Assembly (NCBI RefSeq): GCF_038003045.1
Contig: NZ_JBBOOK010000001.1
Location: 1,612,001-1,676,000, forward strand
DNA length: 64,000 nt
Direction of reading: 5' to 3'
Origin: Sporosarcina sp. FSL W7-1349
GTDB taxonomy: Bacteria; Bacillota; Bacilli; Bacillales_A; Planococcaceae
Shown here: piece by piece, positions 1 through 9,504 of the stretch
Position numbering within the stretch: position 1 is the stretch's first letter
Layout: the number at the start of each line of letters is the position of its first letter
The notes under the pieces: model-generated
Told to the model about the DNA's origin: nothing
What the model saw: only the letters and a program-made list of their open reading frames with translations
Databases searched by the model: none
Translations under genes and position numbers: made by a program

Positions 1-642
1 CCGGAAGTGATTCTGCTGGATGAGCCGCTTTCCGCACTTGATTTGAAATTACGTTCTGAAATGCAGTATGAGCTTCGGGAACTCCAGCAGCGCCTCGGCA
101 AGACGTTCGTCTTCGTAACTCATGACCAAGAGGAAGCGTTGGCGATGTCCGATGAAATTTTCGTCATGAATACGGGAGAAATCGTCCAATCCGGCACACC
201 GCTCGATATTTACGATGAACCGATCAACCGCTTCGTCGCGGACTTTATCGGAGAATCTAATATTGTTCCGGGCGTCATGATCGAAGATTACTCCGTGCAA
301 TTCACCGGGAAAGTGTTTGAATGTGTCGACCAAGGGCTGAACCCGAATGAGAAAGTCGACATCGTCATCCGTCCGGAAGACTTGGAAATTACCGACGTGC
401 AGAAAGGAAAATTGGTGGTGACAGTCGATACCCAATTATTCCGCGGTGTCCATTATGAACTCTCCACCTACGATGCGGACGGGAATGAATGGCTTGTACA
501 TTCCACCAAAAAGGCGGAGGTCGGCGGTAAAATCGGCTTGGACTTTGCCCCGGAAGACATTCATGTCATGCGTTTGAATGAAACGGAAGAGGATTTCGAT
601 GCCCGATTGGAGTCCTATGGAGTGGCAGCAAATGAAGAATAG
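1..642 (+). CDS. potA: Spermidine/putrescine ABC transporter ATPase, 3' part
   Basis: ATP-hydrolysing subunit of a polyamine importer, acting at the cytoplasmic face with PotB and PotC. The window opens inside the gene: the first codons read [14 protein letters not shown], which is the Walker B/D-loop, followed by the H-loop ([10 protein letters not shown]). Walker A and the LSGGQ signature must lie upstream of base 1. After the ATPase domain comes a TOBE-like C-terminal region (IRPEDLEI), the usual regulatory and substrate-modulating part of this family. The stop at 640-642 overlaps the start of potB, so the two are translationally coupled. The assignment rests on the downstream PotB, PotC and PotD-like genes in the classical order. 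Incomplete only because of the window edge. Confidence 0.9.
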   Translation, partial: PEVILLDEPLSALDLKLRSEMQYELRELQQRLGKTFVFVTHDQEEALAMSDEIFVMNTGEIVQSGTPLDIYDEPINRFVADFIGESNIVPGVMIEDYSVQFTGKVFECVDQGLNPNEKVDIVIRPEDLEITDVQKGKLVVTVDTQLFRGVHYELSTYDADGNEWLVHSTKKAEVGGKIGLDFAPEDIHVMRLNETEEDFDARLESYGVAANEE

Positions 643-1456
643 AACGTTTCACCCGTTATACTCGATTCCGTATATTGCATGGATCTTGCTATTTGTCATT
701 GCGCCGATCGCCTTGATCGTCTATTATTCCTTTTTTGATTTAACAGGCAATTTTACGTTAGCAAATTATAAAAGCTTTTTCTCGTCGGTCTACTTGAAAT
801 TGACAATCAGCTCGTTCTGGTATGCGTTTCTCATTACGTTCTTTTCGTTGCTGTTCGCCTATCCGACGGCTTATTTCCTGACGAAGACGAAGCATAAGCA
901 GCTTTGGTTGTTGCTCATCATCATTCCATCGTGGATCAACCTTTTGCTGAAGACATATGCGTTCATCGGGTTATTCGGTCTGTACGGGCCGCTCAATGCG
1001 TTAATGGAAGTGACGGGAATCGGAAGGCAGCAATTGCTATTTACCGATTTCAGTTTCGTCTTCGTGTCGGTCTATATTTTCATTCCATTCATGATTTTGC
1101 CGATTTTCAATGCACTTGACAAATTGAATCCTGCCTTGATCGACGCCTCCCGAGACCTTGGGGCGAATGCGTGGACGACATTCCGGCGGGTCATCTGGCC
1201 ACTGACGATCAATGGAGTCAAATCCGGCGTGCAGATCGTTTTCATCCCGGCATTGTCACTATTTATGATCACTCGGCTCATCGCGGGGAATAAAGTCATC
1301 ACACTCGGAACTGCGATTGAACAGCAGTTTCTTGTCACGCAAAACTGGGGCATGGGGTCGACCATTGCCGTGTTCTTGATCTTATTCATGTTCATCGTCA
1401 TGATCATCACGAGTGGCGGCGAAAGGGGGACGACAGGCAATGGGAAAATTAAGTAG
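632..1456 (+). CDS. potB: Spermidine/putrescine ABC transporter permease PotB
   Basis: Inner permease half of the polyamine importer, 274 residues, with about six hydrophobic segments and the binding-protein-dependent permease EAA-type loop ([20 protein letters not shown]) near residue 180 that contacts the ATPase. An in-frame ORF extends upstream to 578, but the ATG at 632 is preceded by GGAG at a 9-base spacing and gives the normal family N-terminus ([10 protein letters not shown]). The start lies inside the last codons of potA and the end overlaps potC by 17 bases, typical of a tightly coupled operon. Polyamine specificity comes from gene order and the PotD-like protein, not from this subunit alone. 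Confidence 0.88.
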   Translation: MKNRTFHPLYSIPYIAWILLFVIAPIALIVYYSFFDLTGNFTLANYKSFFSSVYLKLTISSFWYAFLITFFSLLFAYPTAYFLTKTKHKQLWLLLIIIPSWINLLLKTYAFIGLFGLYGPLNALMEVTGIGRQQLLFTDFSFVFVSVYIFIPFMILPIFNALDKLNPALIDASRDLGANAWTTFRRVIWPLTINGVKSGVQIVFIPALSLFMITRLIAGNKVITLGTAIEQQFLVTQNWGMGSTIAVFLILFMFIVMIITSGGERGTTGNGKIK

Positions 1457-2240
1457 CTTACCGAAACTCTATTTGACTGCCGTCTTCATCATTCTTTATG
1501 CACCTATCTTTTATCTGATCTTTTATTCATTCAATTCCGGGGGCGGCATGTCGAATTTCGAGTCGTTCACTTGGGAACATTACAGCGCCGTTTTCGAAGA
1601 CACCCGGCTCATCGTCATCTTGCTGAACACCGTCATCGTCGCCTTGCTTTCTGCCCTCGTCTCCACTGCAATCGGCGTGCTCGGTGCGCTGGCTATCGCC
1701 TTCCTGCGCAATCAAGCGATGCGGAATGCCGTGTTGTCGTTGAATAATATTCTAATTGTCAGCCCGGATGTCATTATCGGGGCCTCATTCCTTATTTTAT
1801 TCACCATTGTGGGAGTCAAGCTCGGGTTTGCATCGGTGCTGATTTCCCATATCGCATTCAGCATTCCGATTGTGGTCATCATGGTATTGCCGAAACTGCA
1901 GGAGATGAGTACTTCGCTAATTGATGCAGCAAGGGATCTGGGCGCTTCACGGAGGGATATCTTGATGAGGGTGATCATCCCTTATATCAAACCCGGGATT
2001 TTCGCCGGTTTCTTCCTGGCCCTGACCTATTCCCTCGATGATTTTGCCGTCACATTTTTCGTCACGGGCAATGGATTCTCGACCTTGTCCGTCGAAATCT
2101 ATTCGATGGCACGGGCAGGGATCACTTTGACGATCAATGCGTTATCGGGACTGATCTTCCTCATTACGGTCGCCTTGGTACTCGGCTACTATGCACTTGG
2201 CAAAAAGGCGAAAACCGATTTGACGGGGGTGAGGAAATGA
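1440..2240 (+). CDS. potC: Spermidine/putrescine ABC transporter permease PotC
   Basis: Second permease subunit of the polyamine importer, 266 residues, six predicted membrane segments, with the EAA loop (DAARDLGASRRDILMRVIIP) around residue 175. An in-frame GTG at 1413 would lengthen it, but a GGGGG-rich ribosome site sits just ahead of the ATG at 1440, which gives [11 protein letters not shown]. It overlaps potB by 17 bases, and its stop codon overlaps the potD start as ATGA. The pair PotB/PotC forms the translocation path, with PotA attached on the cytoplasmic side and PotD delivering substrate outside. Confidence 0.88.
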   Translation: MGKLSSLPKLYLTAVFIILYAPIFYLIFYSFNSGGGMSNFESFTWEHYSAVFEDTRLIVILLNTVIVALLSALVSTAIGVLGALAIAFLRNQAMRNAVLSLNNILIVSPDVIIGASFLILFTIVGVKLGFASVLISHIAFSIPIVVIMVLPKLQEMSTSLIDAARDLGASRRDILMRVIIPYIKPGIFAGFFLALTYSLDDFAVTFFVTGNGFSTLSVEIYSMARAGITLTINALSGLIFLITVALVLGYYALGKKAKTDLTGVRK

Positions 2241-3310
2241 AGGACATCATCCGGGCGGCTGCCGCCATACTGATCATTTCCGCCCTCCTGCTGTTCGTTA
2301 ATTCAAAGTTGAACGATAGCAGCGGCCGTTCAGGCAAGGACGTCATCACGGTTTACAACTGGGGAGAATACATCGATCCAGATCTTCTGAAACAGTTTGA
2401 AGATGAAACGGGCATTAAAGTCATTTACGAGACGTTTGATTCGAATGAAGCGATGATGGGGAAAATCGAGCAAGGCGGAACCTCTTATGATATTTCCATG
2501 CCTTCCGAGTATATGGTCGAAATGATGGCGGAAAAGGATCTGCTTATCCCTCTTGATCGCGAATTGTTGCCGAATCTTCAGCATATCGATCCTTATTTCC
2601 TGAACTTGCCGTTCGATCCGGGCAACCGGTATTCGCTCCCTTATTTTTGGGGAACGGTCGGAATCGCGTTCAATCCGACGTTACTTGAGGGGCAAACATT
2701 CGAGGAATGGGATGATTTATGGAACCCTTCCCTCCGACAGGAAGTCATTTTGGTTGACAGCGCACGGGAAACGATCGGCATGGGGCTGAACTCTCTCGGC
2801 TATTCCTTGAACTCCACCAATCTCGATGAACTGCGGGAAGCGACCGACAAGCTGAAGCGCCTGAGTCCTAATGTGAAAGCGGTCATCGGGGACGAAGTGA
2901 CCCAGTTGATGGTGAACGGGGAAGCTGCCGTGGCGCTGACATGGTCCGGCCAGGCGGCGGATATGATGTATGAGAATGAAGAGATCGATTACCACGTTCC
3001 GGAAGAAGGGTCGAATCTATGGTTCGACAATATCGTCATCCCCCGGACAGCCAAGAATATCGAAGGGGCCCACGCGTTCATCAACTTCATGCTTGATCCG
3101 GAAGTGGCCGCTCAAAATGCCGATTATGTCGGCTATTCCACACCGAACTTGACGGCGTTGGATTGGATGGATCCCGAAGTGACAGGGGATGAGCGATTTT
3201 ATCCAGATGAAGAAACGAGGGAGCATCTGGAAGTATATCAAAACCTCGGCTTGGAAATGCTCGGCGTTTACAATGAGCTCTTTTTGGAATTCAAGATGGA
3301 AATGAAGTGA
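2237..3310 (+). CDS. potD: Spermidine/putrescine-binding protein PotD
   Basis: Extracytoplasmic substrate-binding protein of the polyamine importer, 357 residues. Residues 5-22 form a hydrophobic N-terminal helix. The mature part begins with the family signature YNWGEYIDPDLL, and continues through DISMPSEYMVEMM and the late NFMLDPEVAAQNADYVGYSTPN block typical of PotD/PotF folds. There is no lipobox cysteine, so it is probably tethered by the uncleaved N-terminal helix rather than by lipid, which differs from most Gram-positive binding proteins. The start overlaps the potC stop (ATGA). A terminator follows seven bases after the stop, ending the potABCD unit. Confidence 0.9.
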   Translation: MKDIIRAAAAILIISALLLFVNSKLNDSSGRSGKDVITVYNWGEYIDPDLLKQFEDETGIKVIYETFDSNEAMMGKIEQGGTSYDISMPSEYMVEMMAEKDLLIPLDRELLPNLQHIDPYFLNLPFDPGNRYSLPYFWGTVGIAFNPTLLEGQTFEEWDDLWNPSLRQEVILVDSARETIGMGLNSLGYSLNSTNLDELREATDKLKRLSPNVKAVIGDEVTQLMVNGEAAVALTWSGQAADMMYENEEIDYHVPEEGSNLWFDNIVIPRTAKNIEGAHAFINFMLDPEVAAQNADYVGYSTPNLTALDWMDPEVTGDERFYPDEETREHLEVYQNLGLEMLGVYNELFLEFKMEMK

Positions 3311-3316
3311 GCAGAT

Positions 3317-3347
3317 GGCCTCCGGAGTACGGGGGTCTTCTTTTATT
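3317..3347 (+). terminator. Rho-independent terminator of potABCD
   Basis: An 8-bp stem (3317-3324 with 3330-3337, two G-U pairs) closes a GAGTA loop and is followed by a T-rich tail (TTCTTTTATTT). It lies directly after the potD stop. Confidence 0.7.
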
Positions 3348-3429
3348 TGAAGGAATAGAAGTCTATGAAAAAGGAATTTATAGGTTGGATGTGGTACTAT
3401 ATTTGAATGATAGAAAACAGGGGAGAAAG

Positions 3430-4641
3430 TTGGGGGTACTATTGGCGGCACGGTCTAATCAATTTGCTTTATATATTCTAATGTTCAATATGTTCATTGC
3501 CATGTCGGGAATCGGTCTCATCGTGCCCATCATGCCTCAATACCTCGCGACATTCGGCGTAGCGGGGGGAGCACTCGGCTTTCTGATCGCACTTTTTTCA
3601 CTGGCCCAGTTCATCTTCTCCCCATACGCGGGTGAATTATCGGATCGGCACGGCAGAAAGACGATCATCCTGATTGGCCTTGTCATTTTCGGATTGTCGC
3701 AACTGGCATTCGGGCTATCAACCCAATTATGGATGTTATATGTATCCCGCTTCTTCTCCGGTTTCGGTGCTGCTTTCCTCATCCCGCCGACGATGGCCTT
3801 CGTCGCGGATATCACGACATTGGAAAACCGTGGGAAAGGAATGGGGCTGCTCGGCGCCTCGATGTCGTTAGGTTTCATGATCGGGCCAGGAATTGGCGGA
3901 TTCTTGTCGAAGGTCAGCCTCGTTTTCCCGTTTTATTTTGCAACGGGCGCCGCTTTGTTTGCAGCACTGCTCTCACTGTTCATTCTTCCGAATCCGAAGC
4001 CTACGATTGCGAAGGATGATGTTTTAAAGAAAAAGGAGAATATTTTCCAACAGCTGAAACGATCCACAACGACGCCGTACTTCGTCATCCTGATCGTCAT
4101 GTTCGTCTTTTCTTTCGGTCTCGCAAACTTCCAGGCGACCATTTCACTGTTCGTCGACCATAAATTCGGGTATACCCCTATTGAGATCGCCATCCTCATA
4201 ACCGTCGGCGGATTTGTCGGGGTGATTGTGCAAACCTTCATCATCAACCGGCTTTTCAAACGCTTCGGGGAAATGCGCGTCATCTTGGTCAACTTGGTCA
4301 TCGCGGCGCTTTCGATTTTCGGCATCATCTTTGTCGACCTGTTCTGGACCGTCCTGCTCGTCTCCACTATTTTCTCGACGGCGACCTCCCTTCTCCGCCC
4401 TGCGGTGAATACGGTCATTTCCAAGCTGGCGGGAGAGGAACAGGGCTACGCGGCAGGTATGATGAACGCCTACATGAGCCTTGGCAACATGGTAGGGCCT
4501 GCACTCGCCGGAGTCGTTTTCGACGTGAATATCAACTTTCCCTATATCCTCGGAATGGTGATTCTGTTCATCTGCTTCGCACTCGCTTTCACATGGGCCA
4601 AACGGAACGGCCCGCTGCTTGCTGAAATCCGAACGAAATAG
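3430..4641 (+). CDS. MFS drug/metabolite exporter (DHA1, 12 TM)
   Basis: Proton-coupled exporter of the major facilitator superfamily, about 403 residues with twelve hydrophobic segments. The first inter-helix loop carries motif A as GELSDRHGRK, and the TM5 region has the GPGIGG antiporter motif C, placing it with the NorA/Bmr-like DHA1 drug:H+ antiporters. Substrate unknown. The longest ORF begins at 3307 inside the potD stop, but that extension crosses the potD terminator and is unlike the family. TTG 3430 (after GGGGAG) or TTG 3442 are better starts; both precede the first membrane helix (ALYILMFNMF). Monocistronic, between two terminators. I chose 3430, with 3442 nearly as likely. Confidence 0.8.
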   Translation: MGVLLAARSNQFALYILMFNMFIAMSGIGLIVPIMPQYLATFGVAGGALGFLIALFSLAQFIFSPYAGELSDRHGRKTIILIGLVIFGLSQLAFGLSTQLWMLYVSRFFSGFGAAFLIPPTMAFVADITTLENRGKGMGLLGASMSLGFMIGPGIGGFLSKVSLVFPFYFATGAALFAALLSLFILPNPKPTIAKDDVLKKKENIFQQLKRSTTTPYFVILIVMFVFSFGLANFQATISLFVDHKFGYTPIEIAILITVGGFVGVIVQTFIINRLFKRFGEMRVILVNLVIAALSIFGIIFVDLFWTVLLVSTIFSTATSLLRPAVNTVISKLAGEEQGYAAGMMNAYMSLGNMVGPALAGVVFDVNINFPYILGMVILFICFALAFTWAKRNGPLLAEIRTK

Positions 4642-4644
4642 GGA

Positions 4645-4700
4645 AAACCTGTCTTCGCGCGCCACACATGGCGTCGGAGGACAGGTTTTTTGTTTTGATC
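4645..4700. terminator. Bidirectional terminator between MFS gene and repeat array
   Basis: Inverted repeat with outer arms AACCTGTC and GACAGGTT and a run of six T after the right arm on the plus strand, so it ends the MFS transcript. On the minus strand four T follow, so it may also end the long VWA operon after its repeat array. Confidence 0.75.
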
Positions 4701-4728
4701 TGGAGAGGAGCAGCGTCCCTCTGGGGTT

Positions 4729-5116
4729 GATCAGCGGTTGATGGAAGATATCAGCAGTTCCTGCGACTTATCAGCACTTGAGGGAAAGTATCAGCAATCC
4801 CCACGACTTATCAGCACTTGACGCAAAGTATCAGCGATCCCCACGACTTATCAGCACTTGGCGCAAAGTATCAGCAATCCCCGCGACTTATCAGCACTTG
4901 GCGCAAAGTATCAGCAATCTCCGCGACTTATCAGCACTTGACGGAAAATATCAGCGATCCCCACGATTTATCAGCACTTGGCGCAAAGTATCAGCAATCC
5001 CCGCGACTTATCAGCACTTGACGGAAAATATCAGCGATCCCCACGATTTATCAGCACTTGACGAAAAGTATCAGCACTCCCCACCGCTTATCAGCGCTTG
5101 CAGAAATATATCGGCA
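4729..5116. repeat. Tandem array, 40-bp unit made of two 20-bp modules
   Basis: TATCAGCACTTG recurs at 4769, 4809, 4849, 4889, 4929, 4969, 5009 and 5049, exactly every 40 bp. Degenerate copies sit at 4729 and 5089. Each unit has two 20-bp halves that both begin TATCAGC. The first continues ACTTGRCGCAAAG and the second ARTCCCCRCGACT. The array lies 28 bp beyond the stop of the minus-strand VWA gene and before the shared terminator, so it would be in that operon's 3' untranslated region. Long ORFs cross it only because 40 is not a multiple of three and stops are rare; I do not regard them as genes. Confidence 0.95.
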
Positions 5117-5144
5117 GTCGTCTTCTGCCAAACCAAACTAGCAG

Positions 5145-7748
5145 TTACCTTTTCTTCTTCGCTTTCAACAATTCCGAAATGCTGTCTTGTTCGCGCACTG
5201 GTTCTTCGACTACCGGTTCCGCCCTGCGTTTCGCGGTAATCCCTTTCAACAATCCGAACCGCCGCAATGTTATGTCGATGAAGAACAGCAGCAAGGCGGT
5301 AAGGATCAGCCATTCCACAATCGAGGTTTGCTCTCCGCTTTTAAACGGATGATTCCGAAACACCCGGGTCGGGTCATCCCCCTCCTCCAACAGTTCCCCA
5401 TCCGTCCGATCGGCTATCTTTTCCAATAGTCTTTTATTAGGCTTGGAAAACGTATATTCCTCCGAATAGGGGACGGAAACACCAGCTTCGAATAAACCGC
5501 CTTGATCATCCGAAACGCCGAAGAAGACGAGTCCCGGATCGGCATCCACCGTCACCCTCATTTTTCCAGGTGCAAGCGGTTCGGCGGTGAAGGGCACCTC
5601 TACGCCACTCTCGTCGACAACCGCGACATCCAGGAAAGCCGCCTTGCGGGAACTGTCTGTCACGGTGTAGGTCCCTCCCCCTTCATGGGTGATGATATAG
5701 GGAACTTCCCGATAGGACGGCAATAGCCGGGCAGCGGCCGTATTCCAAAATTCCGGATAGTTCGCCCATCTCGCTAAATCCCCGGACCATTTTCCAGTCG
5801 CATCCGAGGTGAACGCGATGGTCCGGCCGAGGCCGTACATCCATTCCGCGAGAATCGGGTCTTGCTTGTGACTCTCCGCTACGATCGTCGCCGTCTGTTT
5901 CGGAGTCGTTGCAATATAAGCATTCATTTTCGGGACACCTTCCTCAAAAAGCGAGGACCAGAGAGGGACGCCGGCCACTGTCATATAGAACGGATCGTCT
6001 TCGATGTAAGTCCGAGTCATCATGGAGGTCTCCCTTGTTAAAATAGCCGGGACCGTCGATTCATCAATGACATCGTAGAATCGGCCGCCGCCCTCTTCTG
6101 CGAGCTCTTCCAGCAAAGTCCAGTCAGCATCCTCCCCGATGGCGACAGTTGACAAAGTAATCTGCTGATTTCTGCCTTCTTCAATGAGTTCCTCATAGCC
6201 CGGCGGCATCGGAGATTGGCCGTCTGTGAGCAAGATGATATGCTTCCGTTGCAGTGTACTTTCCGACAGGTCTTCATACGCCTTCAGCAGACCTGGGAAA
6301 ATATCCGTCCCTCCGTTTGCCGGAACGGACAGTATTTTTTCGATTGCCTCTTCTTTACTTCCAACTGCACCGATAGGGATGACTTCCCATACTTGATCGT
6401 CGAACGCGATAAATCCGAACGTATCATCGTCCCGCAGCAACTCGACGGATCGCGCCGCTGCTTCCCTCGCCAAGACGATTTTCGAACCGGACATACTGCC
6501 GGAACGGTCCATCACGATGACCAGCCCGAGGGAAGGGATCTGCTCTTTTCCTTGCAGTTCCATTTCAACCGGCAATAACCGTTCGATCGGCGATTTGAAA
6601 TATCCACCGAGACCGAAGCTTTCATCTCCGCCGACCATCATGAAGCCGACGCCGAATTTTTTCACAGCCTGTTCGATGACAGTCATCTTGTTTTCGCCGA
6701 CTTGGTGCCCCGGGACATTGTCAAAAATGATCGCCCCATATCCAAGATAGCCCGATAGCGATTCTGGCAGCTCAGCCGCATTCATTACGTTCACGTCAAT
6801 GGATTGGGAATCCAAAAGTTTCGGGATCGCCGATGGGTTGCGCTCTGTCTGAACGATGAGCACGCGCGGCGATTGTTCCAGCATCGTGACGGCAAGCATT
6901 CGATTGTTCTCGAGGATTGCATCATCCGGCACAATCAGTTTCGCTTCATACTTCAATAGACCTTTTCCTGAAGCTGCATTGCGGAATGAAAAGCGGTTTG
7001 TCCCCGGCTCCAGCTCGACTGATTCCCGTATGATTTCCTCATCGTTTTGCGTGATGATCAATTCCCCCGTTGTCCGGGTGGACGACTCCACTTCCACATG
7101 GAGCAATTGCTTTTCCCCTTCGTACGCGGTTTTAGGGGTGTCAAAAAGGGCGATCGAAGCGTCCGCGGTTTTCTCTTGATCTAGCAGAACCGTATCGATT
7201 TGCACCCGCCCCCCTGCATATTTCGGCAAGAGCTGTTCGACTGAACCGACCGTTTCCAATCCATCGGTCAGGAGAACGATCCGGGTCGCAACTTTGTTTT
7301 TGGCAACGGCGGCAGCGAGATCGATCGCTTTCGCCAAATCAGTCGCATCCCTGTCCGGCAGCTCCGGCAAGTCCGGGATTGTAAAGTCGGAATCTGTCAG
7401 TTTCACATCAGTCCGGAACGAACCGGCAAATGAAAACATGCCGACCGACTGATTCTCTTTCCGTCCCTTCAGGCTCTCTGCAATCCATTCATCCTCCTTT
7501 TCCTGTGCCCCTCCAACCGAAACGGAGCGGTCGACGACGAATAAAATCTGTTCTTCATTGGCGCGTGATGTCAAATACGGGGAAGTGAGGGCAAAGACGA
7601 GAGCGATGATCGCTAGGCAACGCAGGGCAAAGAGGATGGTCCCCTTCCCGGCTAGGCGCTGTCCCGACGTTTTCCATGTGAATCCCATATAAATTGCGGC
7701 AGGAATGAGCAACAGCAACCAGTATGGCTCTTCAATTCGGATATCCAC
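5145..7748 (-). CDS. Large membrane protein with two VWA-type domains
   Basis: Membrane protein of 867 residues and last gene of the MoxR/VWA operon. Two N-terminal membrane helices (WLLLLIPAAIYMGF and the ALRCLAIIALVFAL region) precede a first VWA-like segment with a DRSVS metal-site motif. A second, canonical VWA domain follows near residue 410 with MDRSGSMSGS, later GGTDI and LLTDG, all parts of a MIDAS metal site. A final helix lies near the C-terminus. The longest ORF starts at 7844, but GTG 7748 is preceded by GGGAGGTG and starts with the hydrophobic helix. It overlaps the preceding gene by 17 bases. The architecture resembles the glutamine-amidotransferase-like/VWA proteins found beside BatA genes; function unknown, possibly a scaffold remodelled by the MoxR ATPase. 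Confidence 0.8.
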   Translation of the reverse strand: MDIRIEEPYWLLLLIPAAIYMGFTWKTSGQRLAGKGTILFALRCLAIIALVFALTSPYLTSRANEEQILFVVDRSVSVGGAQEKEDEWIAESLKGRKENQSVGMFSFAGSFRTDVKLTDSDFTIPDLPELPDRDATDLAKAIDLAAAVAKNKVATRIVLLTDGLETVGSVEQLLPKYAGGRVQIDTVLLDQEKTADASIALFDTPKTAYEGEKQLLHVEVESSTRTTGELIITQNDEEIIRESVELEPGTNRFSFRNAASGKGLLKYEAKLIVPDDAILENNRMLAVTMLEQSPRVLIVQTERNPSAIPKLLDSQSIDVNVMNAAELPESLSGYLGYGAIIFDNVPGHQVGENKMTVIEQAVKKFGVGFMMVGGDESFGLGGYFKSPIERLLPVEMELQGKEQIPSLGLVIVMDRSGSMSGSKIVLAREAAARSVELLRDDDTFGFIAFDDQVWEVIPIGAVGSKEEAIEKILSVPANGGTDIFPGLLKAYEDLSESTLQRKHIILLTDGQSPMPPGYEELIEEGRNQQITLSTVAIGEDADWTLLEELAEEGGGRFYDVIDESTVPAILTRETSMMTRTYIEDDPFYMTVAGVPLWSSLFEEGVPKMNAYIATTPKQTATIVAESHKQDPILAEWMYGLGRTIAFTSDATGKWSGDLARWANYPEFWNTAAARLLPSYREVPYIITHEGGGTYTVTDSSRKAAFLDVAVVDESGVEVPFTAEPLAPGKMRVTVDADPGLVFFGVSDDQGGLFEAGVSVPYSEEYTFSKPNKRLLEKIADRTDGELLEEGDDPTRVFRNHPFKSGEQTSIVEWLILTALLLFFIDITLRRFGLLKGITAKRRAEPVVEEPVREQDSISELLKAKKKR

Positions 7749-9489
7749 GACGTCTCTGCACCTCCCATTCTGCGAGCAACAGCAGAAGGATAGGCAGGAT
7801 GAAAATCCAGCCGATTCCACGGTGCCCTTCCTGTTCCGCTCCATTTTCCGCGTTTCTGCCTATCTGATAAGAGGAACCAAAACGGACCACCTTCTCTGAC
7901 TGTTCCAGCTGCACAGTGAATAGACTCTCGTTGCTCCCGTCCATCGCCCGATAGAGGCCGGGCATGGAAGGTGCGACAAACTGCGAACCTTCCGCCACAC
8001 TCGTCACGTATTCATCGTGCAAAGTGAACAATTCCAGACCGTCCCCGCCAGCGAGTACCGCTCTCCGTTCCTCCGGAGTGAAGGCCCCTAGTGATTCAGC
8101 GTCCGAGCCAAGCAGTTCGGTCGCACTCCAGACGAATAATGGGAACGATGCGTGCAACGGCCAATCGGTCATTTCCATATCAGACAGGATGACAATGTCC
8201 CCCCGTTTGGATTGCTGGATGAACGGCTTGTCCCCGACAGTTGCGAGTGTCCTAAAATTCCGGAAAGACGGATAGGTTTCCGCAACATAGACATCGCTCA
8301 GATCAGCAAGGGAGAAAAGAGGATGATCTTCCGTCAAAACGGGCCCTTCGGCCGGTTGCGCCGACTCATCGTTTCGCCCAATGAGCAAGATAGGCTTCGA
8401 ACCCTTTTTCAGGAATGAAACATCGTTCGTTACGACGATCGCGTTCTCCCGTGCAGCCTCCATCTCCTGCACTGCCCCCGACGTGACATCCAAATTCACT
8501 GCCTCGAACGCCTTCTTCACCAGCTCATGCAGTTGACTATCGACGATGGCTTCTCCAATCTCGCTTCCAAGGAGAATAGAGGCTACATTGTCCGCTGCAT
8601 AGTCGTCCTTAACATCCATTTCAGCAGTCAATGCCTGGAGCGGAGGCAACTCTTTGAACGACAAAAGCTGTTCTTTTTCCGCCTCAATCGAAAACTTCTG
8701 GTTCGCCACTATATCCCCTGTCAGCGGATCTTTGATTTGTATAATTCCATCGAGAGCGGCATCCGATTGATTGCCAATTTTGACAATTGCTTCATTGCCA
8801 TTTGTAGTGCGAACCGCTCCAAAATTGAGAATAGAAAGGTTCGCAATCGGCAGTTTCGAACTGTGGACATTCCACGAAATCGTTTCATCCGCCTCCGTGA
8901 ATTGATTGCGATCCAGCTCATCTGTGAAAATGTGGACATCTGCCGGTTCCGATAGGACGAACGACTTCACAAATTCGATGGCACGGTCCATATGCTCCTG
9001 CTCATAAGCGACTTCCAGCTCCTCGATTTCCGAGCGGATAACTTCCCCGTCCGTCTCCTCCCTTACCAACAGGGATGGCTCCTTGCCGGTCGTGATGATC
9101 GAGATGGGCTGCCCTTTCCGCTCTACGGCCAACTCCTCCATCAACGCTTTATGATGATCCCAGATGGTCTGTCCATCCGATTCGGCAAACATCGTTGCGG
9201 ATGTGTCCACAACGAAAATCGTATGCCCCGCGGCCGTTCCACTCTTTTTTACGAACGGATCCAACAGAACCACTACTAATAAAAGCAGCGCAGCCATCTG
9301 TAAATAAAAGAGGGCATTCCGCTGTAAGTTTTTCAAGTAAGGCGACACTTTCATTTCCCGCATTGATTCTTCCCAAAATAATGTCGACGAAATGGTCTTC
9401 GTCTCGTAACGTTTCCGAAAAAAATAATAGAGAAGGACGGCAAGAGGAAAGATTGCCGTCCAACTATTGATCAGCTTATCGAATCCCAT
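7732..9489 (-). CDS. BatA-domain VWA membrane protein
   Basis: 585-residue membrane protein. The N-terminus has the BatA/aerotolerance layout: a first helix (WTAIFPLAVLLYYFF), a cytoplasmic stretch, and a second helix (LQMAALLLLVVVLLDPF), followed by an extracytoplasmic VWA-like region beginning VVDTSATM, where the usual DxSxS site reads DTSAT. A third helix near the C-terminus (GWIFILPILLLLLAEW) ends just before the stop. Fifteen bases separate it from the DUF58 gene upstream, and it overlaps the next VWA gene. In Bacteroidetes and other phyla BatA-type proteins accompany MoxR and DUF58 genes; a chaperone-like or envelope role is inferred, not shown. Confidence 0.8.
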   Translation of the reverse strand: MGFDKLINSWTAIFPLAVLLYYFFRKRYETKTISSTLFWEESMREMKVSPYLKNLQRNALFYLQMAALLLLVVVLLDPFVKKSGTAAGHTIFVVDTSATMFAESDGQTIWDHHKALMEELAVERKGQPISIITTGKEPSLLVREETDGEVIRSEIEELEVAYEQEHMDRAIEFVKSFVLSEPADVHIFTDELDRNQFTEADETISWNVHSSKLPIANLSILNFGAVRTTNGNEAIVKIGNQSDAALDGIIQIKDPLTGDIVANQKFSIEAEKEQLLSFKELPPLQALTAEMDVKDDYAADNVASILLGSEIGEAIVDSQLHELVKKAFEAVNLDVTSGAVQEMEAARENAIVVTNDVSFLKKGSKPILLIGRNDESAQPAEGPVLTEDHPLFSLADLSDVYVAETYPSFRNFRTLATVGDKPFIQQSKRGDIVILSDMEMTDWPLHASFPLFVWSATELLGSDAESLGAFTPEERRAVLAGGDGLELFTLHDEYVTSVAEGSQFVAPSMPGLYRAMDGSNESLFTVQLEQSEKVVRFGSSYQIGRNAENGAEQEGHRGIGWIFILPILLLLLAEWEVQRRRGYPN

Positions 9490-9504
9490 CTGGCCGTCCC
9501 CTTT

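Noticed and set aside
2330..3451. Antisense ORFs inside potD and the following gene
   Set aside because: Shadows of well-supported coding sequence on the other strand; no ribosome sites or motifs.
4729..5116. CRISPR array
   Set aside because: Modules are contiguous and nearly identical with no unique spacers, and no cas genes are present in the window.
4778..5239. 153-codon plus-strand ORF across the 40-bp array
   Set aside because: Its peptide repeats only because the DNA repeats; the period is not a multiple of three, there is no ribosome site, and it runs into the VWA gene on the other strand.
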